Of a stretch of DNA of 64,000 bases, positions 43,750 to 54,758 are shown piece by piece (the stretch's first letter is position 1; each line of letters begins with the position of its first letter). Source of the DNA: Zasmidium citrigriseum (lineage: Eukaryota > Ascomycota > Dothideomycetes > Mycosphaerellales > Mycosphaerellaceae). A program made the position numbers and the translations under genes. Location of the stretch: NCBI GenBank assembly GCA_002786025.1, contig NHNW01000001.1:124001-188000 (forward strand), read 5' to 3'. Under the pieces are notes generated by a model. The model saw only the letters and a list, made by a program, of their open reading frames with translations, was not told where the DNA came from and made no database searches.

Positions 43750-46700
43750 ATAGCCGCTATTTTCTACGAGTAGGTACTAGCGAGGCGTCCGCGAGCGCCT
43801 ACTACGACGAGCTCTAGAAGAAGTATAATAGCGATAATAAGGCCGTTATAACGGATATCTATAACTTAATCTATAACTACGAAGAGGCTATTAATAGCCT
43901 TATATCCTCTAGTAATATAATTAGCTACTCCCTCGAAGATATCGATACCTAATATTAGAACGCTAAAGGCTACGCGAACGGTCTTTAGGATTAACTTAAT
44001 ATACTATAAGATTAGTATACTAGTCTATAAGCGAAGTTCTAGGATAGCGTACGTTAGTTTAACGACGTATAAGGCCGTCTTAATACTATTAATACTTAGC
44101 TAAACTAAGCTAACGAGGATAACGCTAAACTCTACGTAGTTATCTAAACGAAGAAAAACTAGCTAATATAAGCCTAAGCCGCCGCTATAGCTATACCGCC
44201 TACTAACGACCCTTTAATAATCCCTCTTAAGAAGGATAGGAAGAAGGCTAAGATTACTAAGCCTAAAGACTCTAACTTATTATCTAGCGATAGCGATAGT
44301 AATAGCGATAACGAACGCCGCCTAGCCTTCTATAACCCTTTTAAACGCTACTTATAATATTCTTCCTTACCGAGTAATAATAGCGAACCCTCTAATAACT
44401 TAGATACTAACCGCCCGCGCCGTAAGAGTAAAGATAAATCTAAGAAGCTACCTAATCTAGAATACTTTAATAGTACTTAAGCGAAGACTAAACCCTTCCT
44501 TACTAAGCTCTACTTTAAGATATATATTAATAGCGACTATTATCCGATAGATAAGAGTAAGATTATCTACGTATATAGTAGAACTACTAGTAAAGCCCGT
44601 AACCTTATAATAGACTATATTATATATAAGGATAGTAGTAGTAAGATTAAGATTAAGCTTAAGAAGTTCGATAACTTTATAACTATTATCTAAGACGCTT
44701 TTAGCGACCTAGACGAGGAAGCTACTACTCTTAATAATCTTCGTAAGCTTAAGTAAAAGGGTAGTAATTTCGCTACCTACTACGCTAAGTTTATATATAT
44801 TATAGCTATCCTAGGCTATCGCGGTAACGCTCGTCGTTATACCCTCTAAGAAGGCCTATTAACCGAACTTAAAGATATAATAGTAATATAGGAAGATATA
44901 CCTATATCCTTTAATAAACTTACTCGTAAGCTTAATAAGGTAGATAATTAGATCCGTACTTATCGATAGGAGACTAACCGTATTACTACTAGATACGCGC
45001 CTAAGAGTATCTTTAATACTAATACTAACCCCCCTCGTAGTAGTAGCGGTAGTAGTAGTAGTAGAACTCCTAACGCTCTAGTAGTACTAGCTTAAGCGCT
45101 AGTACCTATTAATACTCTACGCTAACTATCGTAGACTCTAGTACTACTACTACCTCGTTAGGACTCCGACGCTATAGACCTATTAGCTAATAAGGTTAGC
45201 CCTTATAGGCTACTAAGTAACGCTAAGAAGTAACGACGCCGCTAGGCTAGCCTCTATACTTATTATAGAGAGTTAGGCTACTACGCTAGCGCTACTACCT
45301 ACCTAGTACTTATACGTCGAGACTAACTTTATACTACTAATACTACCTACGTTAATAAAGTAACTACTATCTCCTCGCCCTTATCCTCTAACGACTTAAG
45401 TAAGTTAGAAAACTAGCTAGCCCTAATCGAAGTCGTAATTAGGTACTCTTACTACCGAAGTTAATACTAGTCTCTACTAAACCTATCGAGCTAGTATCGT
45501 TAAAGAAGAAGAAGAAGAGATAGTAATTAAAACGATAGCTACTACTAAAAGTTAGCGATATCGCTTATATAGATAACGGCTAAGCGCTAGACGCTAATAA
45601 GGAGTATCTTATAATACTCTATACCCTTATATTTAATAACTTAGAATTACGTACTACTTAATATATAATTAATAGCGGTTTAACGGGCTCTTCCTTTATA
45701 GACTTAGACTTCGTACGTACTCTTAACGCTTAACCTATCGCTCTTAAACACCCCCGTCGTTTAGAAGCCTTTAATAGCTACTTCGCTAATAATATTACTT
45801 ATATCCTTCGCGCTAACCTCGATATTAATAGCTATTATAAGTATCTAGTATTCTATATTACGAAGCTTAGCTACTACCCTATTATACTTAGTAAACCGTA
45901 GCTAATAAGATATAATCCCTCTATCGCGTAGTAGAACGATATAATCTCGTTTAACTCGCCTTACTATCGCTAATACTATAACCTATACTAAACTATCGTT
46001 TAAGCCTATAGCCTCTCTAAGGGAGCGAGCGTTATCGAACTACTACCGCCTATATATAATATCGTTAGTAGCGACTTAGGGGCTAATAATCCCCTTACTA
46101 AGTAGATACTCTACTATTAAGCCTAACGGAATAACGATACTCTACTACTACTAAAACTTACTATAACGTACTAACTTACCTCTAAACCCGCTAAACCGCT
46201 ATACGTAACGTTACTACTACTTACGCCCTAGCCGAATATTAGATACCCTACGCTACTCTAGCTTAGCGAGGACTAATAAGTATCTATCGTTAGCGCCGCT
46301 AGTTTCTATAACTTAGCTTAGAAGAAGAACTACCTCGTATTCGCTATATCCTTAAAAGAGATCGAGTAGGAAATCGTATAACGAAAGAGCGTTAATCTAG
46401 CTACGAAGGTACTATACTATCTATACTATTATCTACTAGTATTTAGTAAATAAGAAGCTAATAAATTACCGCCTTACCGTAGGCTAAAGGACTACTATAT
46501 CGAACTACTACCTAATAAGTAACTAGTATACAGACCCCTATATTTAATATTATAAGAGGAGCTCGAGGTCCTACGTAACTACCTAAAAGAGAACCTATCG
46601 AAAGGATTTATCTATACCTCCTACTCTCTAGCGTTATCGCTAGTACTATTTATTAAGAAGCCTAGTAGTAGACTACGCTTCTACGTCGATTATCGTAAGC

Positions 46701-49640
46701 TTAACGAAATCTCGGTTAAGAATCGATACCCTATCCCCCTTATCTAGGAAACGCTAGATCGATTATTAAAAGCCGTTATCTATACTAAGCTCGATATTAT
46801 TACCGCCTTTAACTAAATCCGTATCGCTAAGGGTAATAAGTAGAAGACCGCCTTCTATATCCGCTATAGCCTATTTAAATATACTATAATACCCTTTAGG
46901 CTCTATAACGCCCTATTAACGTTCTAGAACTATATAAACGACGCCCTTTACGAGTATCTCGATATCTTCTATATAGTATACCTCGACGACGTCCTAATCT
47001 ACTCTAAATCGCTTAAGGAGTACTACTAATATATAGATAAGGTACTAACCGCCCTAGGCTATACTAGCCTATAGGTTAACGTTAGTAAATCTAAGTTCGA
47101 GGTTACCTTAGTTAAATACCTTAGGCTTATTATCTTAACTAAGGGTATACGTATAGACCTAGAGAAAGTAGAGGTAGTCTAGTAGTAGCTAGTACTATAG
47201 AATACTAAAGACGTTTAGGCTCTCCTTAGTTTCGCTAACTTCTACTATTAGTTTATACGGAACTTCTCTTATATTATCCGCCCCCTTATAGAGCTTATAA
47301 AGAAAGATACTACCTTTACCTAGATACCTACTTACTAGTCTATACTTAACTACCTTCGAACCGCCTTTTCGACCGCGCTAGTATTAGCTTACTATAACCT
47401 ATAGCTACTAATCCTCGTTAAGACTAACGCCTCTAACTTCGTTACTACTAGAATTCTCTTATAACTCTACTTAAGTAGGGACCCCGCTAGCGCTAGCGAG
47501 TAGAAGCCTATCGCCTTCTTCTTAAAGAAGATATAGGGCGTAGAGCTAAACTATAAGATCTACGATAAGGAGCTATTAGCTATCGTAAAAGCCTTTAAGC
47601 TCTAGAGATCTAAACTTAAAGGACGCTAATCTAACGAACTAATCTATATACTAACTAATTACTATAACCTATAGTACTATATAACTACTAAGTAGCTAAA
47701 TAGGCGTTAAGCCTATTAGAGTAAGTTTCTTAGCCGCTTTAACTTCGAAATCGTATACTACCTAGGCTATTAAGGCGCTAAACTCGACTCTATAATACGC
47801 CGCTTAATCGATCTACTATCTATAGGCGATATTCGACTCGTCTAATAATAATAGACTGTCCTAAAACTATATAACGTATACGTACGCGTCCGCGATACCC
47901 TTTAACTCGCTAAGATCTACCTAGCTACCTTACGCTCGAGTAAGAAACCTTAGGGTTAGGGTTAGGGTTAGGGTTAGGGTTAGGGTTAGAGTTAGAACTA
48001 TAAAGTAAATAATCCGCCGTTTAAGAGCGCTCTATCCGTAGAGTCTACCTATATATATATCTAAGCTAGTTCGACTACTAACGAGCTTCTATAGAATATC
48101 GAGAAGTACCTTAACTATAATACTAATACCTCTACGCTAAGAAGCCTACCTATTATACTATCTAAGTACTATATCTACTATACTAGAGCTAGTAACGTCT
48201 TATACTTCTAAGATCGCCTATATATACTAAATATCGATACGCTATATATAGAGCTTATATAGAGCTATTATAATCCTCTATTTACTAGCTATACTAGCCG
48301 AAATAAGACCTTCTCGCTACTTTACTATAGCTACTACTAGCCTAAAATACGAGAAGATATAGATAAGTACGTAGGTAACTACTATATCTACTTACGTACT
48401 AAGTTATCGAGATAGGCTAAGCGAGGACTACTTAAACTACTACTAGTACCTACGCGCCGCTAGTAGTACCTAATAGTCGACTTTATTACTAGCCTACTAG
48501 ATAGCTATAGGTTTAATACTATCTTAGTCGTTATAGACTAACTTACTAAGATATATTACTTTATACTAATAACGTACGTAGAAGGATAAGTAGTAGCTAC
48601 TTTTATTACTTACGCCTTTATTAGCTACGTTTAGAAGCTCTATAGACTACTAGAGTTAATAACCTCTAATAGAGGGAGCTAGTTCGTATCCTCCTTCTAG
48701 AAGTAAGTATACTACCGCCTTAGTATCTAATATAACTTATTAACGGTAAGGTACTCTTAAACTAACGGCTAGATAAAGAGACTAAACTTAGTCGTAGAAG
48801 CCTACCTATACGCCTATATTTCCTATTAATAGAATAACTAGTCTAACTACCTACTAATAGCTAAGTTTATAGCTAATAATATAGACTCTAAGACTACGTA
48901 GATATCCCTCTTTCTCGCTACCTATAGCTACTACCTATACTTTAGCGTCGAATTACTACTACTACTACTATCTACTAGTATTAATAATAACGCCGAGCTC
49001 CTCGTTTAGTATATATAAGAGCTAGAGACGTACCTATTAGAGTAAATAAGATATACCTAAGCGCGTATAGAAGAGACTACTAACGTATACTAGTAGCCTA
49101 CTCCTATCTATAAAGTAGGTAATATAGCCTTCCTATTACTCGAAGGACTAGCTACTTAACGCCCTAGCCTTAAACTAGAAAACTACTATACTAGCTCGTT
49201 CGAGATTATATAGAAGGTATTATTATATACTTTCTATCTTAAGCTTCCGCTAATAATAGATACTTACGACGTCTTCTATATTAACCTATTAACGCCTATA
49301 CTATAAGACTCTCTACCTAGCTAAAGTAATATACTACTACTACTAGTTAAGGTCGAAGGAGGCGATACTAAATATAACGTTAACGCTATAGTCGACTCTC
49401 GAAATAATAAACGCTCGCGAAGATTCGAGTATAAGGTATAATAGCTTAGCTATAATATTAAAGAAGTAACGTAGGAACTACTTAATAATATTATATACGC
49501 TACTAATATAATAGCGATATTTTACTATAAATACCTAATAAAACTAACGCCTAATAGCTATATACCGCTAGCCTAACTTACTACTACTATCGTCTTATAG
49601 TCGGCTAGTAATACTACTACGCTAAGGACGTCGCTTATAA
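43750..49640 (+). pseudogene. Gag-pol remnant of gypsy element 2
   Basis: Plus-strand decoding shows the reverse transcriptase at about 46,670-47,150 ([34 protein letters not shown]), RNase H at about 47,420-47,800 (YDKELLAIVKAFK), the integrase core at about 48,480-48,950 (DFITSLLDS, VVID(W/Q)LTK, ITSNRGS(W/Q)FVSSF in decoded form), and the chromodomain at about 49,390-49,560 (EYKV, LSYNIKEVT). A TTAGGG-like array sits between RNase H and integrase in the same frame. Stops are almost all TAG/TAA. Confidence 0.85.
47950..47997 (+). repeat. TTAGGG (telomere-type) array inside pol
   Basis: Six perfect ttaggg units at 47950-47985 are followed by ttagag and ttagaa. In the pol frame the units read TAG GGT, which RIP produces from CAG GGT (Gln-Gly) or TGG GGT (Trp-Gly). 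The array is therefore more likely a mutated coding microsatellite than inserted telomere DNA. Confidence 0.9.
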
Positions 49641-49653
49641 AGAGGGGAGGTAC

Positions 49654-49829
49654 TATTACGATTTCGTCTAGTCGACTATTTAGGCTAGGAGCCTAAAGTA
49701 TTAGTTACGTAACTAGGGTTATATAACTTAGCTACGTTTATAAGTATAGATTTCCTTCCGTCTCGTTTTAGAGACTTCCTTCCTTACGCTTCGTTAATAT
49801 TAGATAGCCTATTAATCGATATCTTAATA
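49654..49829 (+). repeat. 3' LTR of gypsy element 2
   Basis: A 176-bp partner of 43333-43508, followed directly by target copy gtata. It carries the TA version at most of the doublet differences. Confidence 0.92.
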
Positions 49830-50036
49830 GTATAGATATAGATAGAGAGATAAATAGTAAGAAAGATTTAGACTACGACGATTTACTAGCTTTACCTAGA
49901 GCCTCGTATAATACGCCTCTTAATATTAATAATATAGATAATCGTATTAGGCGGCTATTATTACTATTTAGAGATATTAGTATATAGATTAGATATACTA
50001 GGTATAAAGTAAGGTTAGCTTAAAGTTACGTATATA

Positions 50037-50083
50037 GCTAATTACGATTTAGTAGGTATAGCTAGTTAGACGGTCGAAATCGT
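50037..50083 (-). repeat. Right terminal inverted repeat of pogo/Fot1 element
   Basis: The reverse complement of the left repeat, followed by TA at 50084-50085. Unmutated sequence with CA/TG begins within about 15 bp. Confidence 0.9.
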
Positions 50084-50085
50084 TA

Positions 50086-50895
50086 CTAGTTTCGAAGGTG
50101 TTGAAGAAGGCGGAGAGGACGAGAGAAGCCAGAAAGAAGCCCCTGATGACCCCTGCTCAAAGCCCCACTCATCTCCGAGCCAATCGCATCAAGTCCGTGC
50201 CCACCGCCAAAAACCTTCGCCGTCGACCTCGCCTCATCTTAACTTCATCCAAGCCATCTGTCCATATCAACTTCGACTCCAGATCATGACTCTACTTGCT
50301 GCTACACTTCGGCTCCGGGGATGCGTCTTCAAATCGGAGCGTATATCGCTATCCGGCTCTAGCGGCTCTCGATATCTCGGCCTGAGTGGGTCTGCCACAC
50401 CTCAACGCTCCGTTGCCCGAATTCGAGAATCACAAAGGCCGTAACAAGGCGTGGGGTCTTCTGCTTTCCGACCATTGATTTGGCATGGCTTCTCTGTCGG
50501 CGTGCACTGCCTCGGCAAGATCGAGCAGTCATGCCATTGTGCCTGTGCACGAACATGCATCCATTTCTTTGTACCAGATCAGCGGACGGCAGAGATTTTC
50601 GGCTGGCAGGATTCGTTCTGCGAAAGAAGTCGCACAAAATTGACAAGACGGCGAACATCATGGCTTCTTGCAGACGCAAACATCTTTCTTCGGAGATCGC
50701 TCGCGATGTGGCTTTTCCTGCGGGCCTCGCCTCCTCAGAGATAGTCCCATCACGACTTCGATGCATCAGCCGCTTCAAAGTGGAGCCTTGTACGGTTGCT
50801 CTATATTCAGTCATGGACCCTTGCTCGAGCCGCGGTAAGTTTTCCAGCACTTCTGCTGTTGTGTTTTCTTTCCTTTCGTCCTGTTGTTCCTTATC
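50086..50895. other. Intergenic region upstream of the MFS gene
   Basis: Normal composition resumes here. Several overlapping frames exist on both strands but none has family features. It contains the promoter and 5' UTR of the transporter gene. Confidence 0.55.
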
Positions 50896-52610
50896 ATGAT
50901 GAAGGACATGGAGAAGTCTGCGGCAGTCGTCGAAACGACCAGCGCGCCCTCCTCACGGCCACTCTCGGAGCTGGCTGCATCTCTGAAGACCGTTGGCGAG
51001 GCGGAAGAAGGCGTTGAGGAGAGCTTTGGGCCTGCGCGCGATGAAGAAATCGGATTCCATCAACACGGCGGACATCATGACCCGGATGCAGAGAAGGCCG
51101 ACCCGGACCTCGTCGACTGGGATGGACCGAGCGATCCAGCGAATCCTATGAACTTCAGCAAAGCCAGAAAGTGGTGGATATCCATCCTTTCGGCATTGTT
51201 GACATTCGTAATCAGTTTCGCCAGCTCGGTCTTTTCCGCCACGACTGAGGTGACTGCTGAACACTTCGGAGCGAGTCAAGAAGTCATGATTCTGGGAGTG
51301 ACGCTCTATGTGGTGGGGTTTGCGTGCGGGTGAGAACAAGCTTGCGGAGTCGAGATGTCTTCGGCTAATAATGAGTAGGCCACTTGTTTGGGGACCTTTG
51401 AGTGAGATCTACGGCCGCCGCAACCCATTGATGATCGGGTTCTTTGGACTCATCGTCTTCCAGATCCCGGTCGCAGTTGCGTCAAATCTACAGACGATCT
51501 TTATTTGCCGGTTCCTGGCCGGATGCTTCGGAAGTGCACCACTGGCCATTTGTGCTGGAATGTATGTCGACTTCTGGGATGCGAAGGATCGTGGCATTCC
51601 TACTATTGGATACGCTGGCGCAGTATTTGCGGGACCGACGATGGGTCCGATTGTTGGAGAGTAAGCCTATCTCATGCTCGCTGGTAGAAGAATCTCTGCT
51701 GACACTTACCAGATTCACCGTCAAGAACACCACACTAGGCTGGCGCTGGACCATCTGGATCACAATGATTATTGCCGCCCTCTTCTTTCTACTCGCACTG
51801 CCGACTATCCCGGAGACCCTGGCCCCTGTCATCCTGCAACGGAAAGCTGCCCGCCTGCGAGTTGAGCGAGGACATTGGGCGCTCCACTCCAAGCTTGACG
51901 AGCAGCCGGTCCACTTCCAAGCTCTCCTCCGCAAATACGGCCTCAAACCCATCCAGATGATCTGCCAAGAGCCCATCTTGATCATACTCACAATCTACAT
52001 CAGCCTGGTCTACGGAATCCTCTACCTGATCTTCTTCGCCTTCCCCTTCAGCTTCGAATTCGACCGCGGCTGGACCTTCGGCGTCTCCGCCCTCCCCTTC
52101 ATCGCCATCTTCGTCGGCGTCATCTTCGCCTGCATCTACATGGCCTGGGAAACACAATATGTCTTCCAACCGAAACTCGCCAGGGCGGAGCATAAATCCA
52201 TTCCGGAAGAGCGCCTTCCACCGATGATCGTCGGTTCTGTGGTACTAGTCATTGGTTTGTTCTGGTTCGCATGGACATCCTTTCCTTCGATCAACCCCTG
52301 GCCGCAGATCATCGCGGGAGCTTTCATTGGTGCGGGTATCATCATGGTGTTCATGCCGGCCGTCATCTATCTCGTGGATGTGTATCTGTACGATGCCAAT
52401 TCAGCGCTGGCGGCGAACGCCTTTGTGAGGAGTCTTGTGGCGGCCTCTTTTCCGCTGTTTTCTACGCAGATGTACCAGGCATTGGGTGTGCAGTGGGCGA
52501 CGAGTTTGTTGGGATTCTTGTGTTTGGCGCTTGTGCCCTTTCCGGTGCTGTTCTATGTATACGGCAGGAAGGTCAGGGGATGGAGCAAGTTTGCCTTTGA
52601 GGTAGACTAA
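50896..52610 (+). CDS. MFS transporter, DHA1 (drug:H+ antiporter-1) type
   Basis: Three exons (50896-51329, 51379-51660, 51713-52610) yield 537 aa; introns are 49 and 52 nt with GTGAGA and GTAAGC donors. After a cytosolic, acidic N-terminus of about 85 residues, NPMNFSKARKWWIS leads into the first membrane helix. The family signature GPLVWGPLSEIYGRRNPL (loop 2-3) is created across the first splice junction. Other helices follow (for example LFFLLALPTIPETLAP and LILTIYISLVYGILYLIF), about 12 in all. The sequence belongs to the fungal Tpo1/Flu1-like polyamine and drug exporters of the plasma membrane; the substrate is unknown. The start is set at the first ATG of MMKDMEKS. No biosynthetic genes adjoin, so detoxification or export of stress compounds is the simplest role. 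Confidence 0.9.
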
Positions 52611-53385
52611 TCATGAAGAGTGGCAAATGAAGAGGAGGCAATGGATAGAAAGCCAACGGAAGCATGCGACTGGTGAGCATGTTTGACATTCTCATCGTTG
52701 GTACTTTCTCGTTGCATCACATCAGTAATTCACAAGGATATCATGATGGCTGCACCAATACGGAGTGTTTGTGAGCACCATGTCTCTTCGGGACCGGATC
52801 GTCGAACACCCCGAAGCGTTCGTGGTCATTGGCATGCAGTGATCGGTCTCTTGTTGAAAGCTTGACCATGATCATCGACAGCCTCTCCATGCAGCGATTC
52901 CCAAAACAAATTCTCGCATACGTCGTACTCGCACCGTCTCACCTCCAAGCACGGACAATTATGCAACACGTGGCAAAGGAACCCCTACTTCGAGCTCAAC
53001 GATCGACATCGCCGCAAGGCACATTGTGTAAGAGCCTAACCTTAACAGTATTCACGACTCATGAAATTCCCCATTTGGCCAAAACAAAACATCGGGCTTC
53101 GCCGAAGCCGAGTCTCAGAGGCTGAAGCTTACAGGCTGATCCTTCACGAACGACGATTAGCGATTCAGTCGACTCGTGCTCCTGCTATCTCGCACATGGC
53201 AAACAAGAAAAGTGACAGTGTTGCAAACTCAATAGCTAGATCACACTATCCGCGCCCTGCCGGTAGTAGGACTGTGTTGGGTATATATTTGACGTTCGCG
53301 TTCAGGCATTTCTCAGCCTGACTAGCTTTATTGCCCGACTCTCCTCAAACCTCAGGCACGAAACGACTCGAACTCGAATAGCACC
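52611..53385. other. Intergenic region with TATA box for the downstream gene
   Basis: No gene is supported. The sequence gtatatattt at 53281-53290 lies about 100 bp before the ATG at 53386 and is its likely TATA box. Confidence 0.55.
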
Positions 53386-53792
53386 ATGCAGCTCGCCAAG
53401 CCATTCGTGGTTCTTTTCATGGCCGCCAGCATCGGTATGGCGAGCCCAGTTCCAGCTGGCGAAGTCAATGTACGTCACGGTGCTCCATTTCTGTCGGCAG
53501 ACTTTCGATTGACTTGTCTATGCAGGGTATTGCTGCTCGTGGCATCGAGAACCAAGTGTCAGCCAACGCTGATTCGAAGGCAATTGGCACGAAGAAGCGT
53601 CATTTCTGGTGGCCGCATATAAAGCACCACTGGGATGACTGGAAGGACGATGATGACGACGATTGGAAGGACGACGACGATGACGATGATGACAAGCGCT
53701 GCGGCGGTTTCTGGACTTGGTGGGGAGGTGCTGGAGGATGCGACCACGATGATCACGACGACGATCTCGACTGGTGGGACAAGAAGAAGTAG
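53386..53792 (+). CDS. Small secreted protein rich in Asp, Trp and His
   Basis: Two exons (53386-53469, 53526-53792) with a 56-nt GTACGT...GCAG intron, 116 aa. A signal peptide (MQLAKPFVVLFMAASIGMAS) is followed by a short pro-region with dibasic TKKR. The mature chain has a His/Trp cluster (HFWWPHIKHHWDDW), two copies of a WKDDDDDD block ending in DDKR, a Gly/Trp/Cys stretch (CGGFWTWWGGAGGC) and a second Asp/His run. The two cysteines could form one disulfide. The Asp and His runs suggest binding of divalent metal ions, and the KR after the Asp tract a further processing site. I know of no family match. The DNA encoding the Asp tracts is a GAY repeat, prone to slippage. Confidence 0.75.
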
Positions 53793-54274
53793 TAAAGCGT
53801 CCTTTGCATAAGGTCTGAGAGATAAGCTCAGGGATAATTCCAAGCCGACAGAGCCTACAAATCCTCCACGTTCATCCTCGATCCTCTGACTTAACTGAAT
53901 GTCCAACTCAAAACTCGCACATCTGAAGCTGTGATCATTCCCGCGTCGTGATTCGAAGAATCCCGCCGAATAATAGACTTTCGACCAGCCTAGCGTGAAG
54001 CACCTCACTTGTCTATTGCAACAGGCGAAGCCATTCCCTCATAGTCTTCCTTCGTATGTACAAAGTCTTGCAACCCCACGCATAAGATCTTCGTATCCTT
54101 CCATCCAACGCATCGAATCTAGTATCGCTCAAGGCCAAAGACGAGGAGGCTTTCATTCCTCATTCGGCCCATTACCACCTGTTCTTCACTTCTAATATAA
54201 TAATAGTCCCTTGATACCCATTGGATACATCATCGCTCTAGCAGCCAATACCTTCCAAGTTCTGTTCACCAAGA
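53793..54274. other. Intergenic region
   Basis: No supported gene; it contains the 3' UTR of the Asp-rich gene and the promoter of the cysteine-rich gene at 54275. Confidence 0.5.
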
Positions 54275-54561
54275 ATGCACCTCACCAAGCTCGCCAGCCT
54301 CATCGCTCTCAGCTTGACAATATCTCCTACCAAATCACTAGCCCCAACCGTAAGCCAACACCTGAGCGTATGTTCAAACTATATAACAGCGACTAATGAT
54401 GACAGCCCGCTGATATGCCAAAACGCTAACGCTCGGGCCCTCCCAGTCCCAGTCCTCCGCCTCTATTCACCAGCTGCCCGCTGATTCTTTGCTCCAAATG
54501 TTGTGGGAAGGATAGAATGTGCCATTGCGGCGCCCATACCGGGCTTTGCCCTTGCGTCTGA
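54275..54561 (+). pseudogene. Small secreted cysteine-rich protein, copy 1, frame broken
   Basis: A signal peptide (MHLTKLASLIALSLTIS) is followed by a candidate intron 54350-54405 (GTAAGC...ACAG, 56 nt). The spliced frame meets TAA at 54427-54429. Beyond the stop the same frame encodes a cysteine-rich tail, CSKCCGKDRMCHCG...LCPCV, ending at TGA 54559-54561, which matches the tail of copy 2. An indel or nonsense change therefore separates leader and tail, or an unrecognised splice exists. Confidence 0.5.
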
Positions 54562-54758
54562 GATTTTCATGGCGTGGGGTTGGTGAGAGCAGGGGGAAGA
54601 GTCGAGGAAGTGTGGCTGTAACGATCGATGTTGGAAAACAACCATTCGAAACAGCACGATACCGCCAGTTGCCGTTTCACTGCTGGTTTCTGGCTCGTAG
54701 GAAATACCCATCTGTTCGAATCGTATCCTCTTCCATAATCCAACTGATCAATCACAAA

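Larger units (their letters stand above)
43333..49829 (+). mobile_element. Ty3/gypsy LTR retrotransposon 2 (chromovirus), nested
   Basis: It has 176-bp LTRs at both ends and a perfect 5-bp target duplication gtata at 43328-43332 and 49830-49834. A purine-rich tract (aaagaggggagg) ends three bases before the 3' LTR, placing coding on the plus strand. Decoded domain order is gag with a degraded zinc-knuckle region (about 45.2 kb), protease region, RT ([19 protein letters not shown]), RNase H, integrase and C-terminal chromodomain. This is the chromovirus order. It is inserted within the transposase gene of the pogo/Fot1 element. Confidence 0.93.
40880..50023 (+). pseudogene. Pogo/Fot1-type transposase (DDE_1), split by gypsy element 2
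   Basis: One frame runs from about 40,880 to 43,332 and resumes at 49,835, ending at TAA 50021-50023. A CENP-B-like helix-turn-helix lies about 41,040-41,300 (NRFL...ERALDYS). The catalytic domain has D1 in NVYNIDES (Met before RIP) at 41407, then VTTLEYISLDSF and PPFLITKGK, D2 in FRVLIFDRYETY at 41773, and D3 in LLDIVVF at 41881, 36 codons after D2. The C-terminal extension of about 500 codons is rich in Lys/Gln-type residues and probably coiled coil. The gypsy insertion at 43,333 splits it within this tail. All in-frame stops are TAG/TAA. It is non-functional here. Confidence 0.8.
38502..50083 (+). mobile_element. Pogo/Fot1-type DNA transposon with nested gypsy insertion, RIP-inactivated
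   Basis: A 47-bp terminal inverted repeat (starting acgatttcgaccgtctaac) lies at 38502-38548 and inverted at 50037-50083, with only C/T differences. TA dinucleotides flank both ends (38500-38501 and 50084-50085), the target duplication of the Tc1/mariner superfamily. Inside is a plus-strand transposase with a CENP-B-type helix-turn-helix and a DDD triad, plus an upstream open frame. Subtracting the nested gypsy element and one target copy leaves about 5.1 kb, more than twice a standard Fot1. RIP is incomplete over the first 130 bp at the left end and saturates from about 38,630. The right border is sharp. Confidence 0.88.

Noticed and set aside
47950..47997. True interstitial telomere or chromosome-end fusion
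   Set aside because: The array is in frame within pol and flanked by continuous RNase H and integrase coding sequence; RIP of a Gln-Gly or Trp-Gly repeat explains it without insertion.
50098..50850. Small genes between the pogo element and the transporter
   Set aside because: Frames overlap on both strands and show no signal peptide, domain or splice logic.
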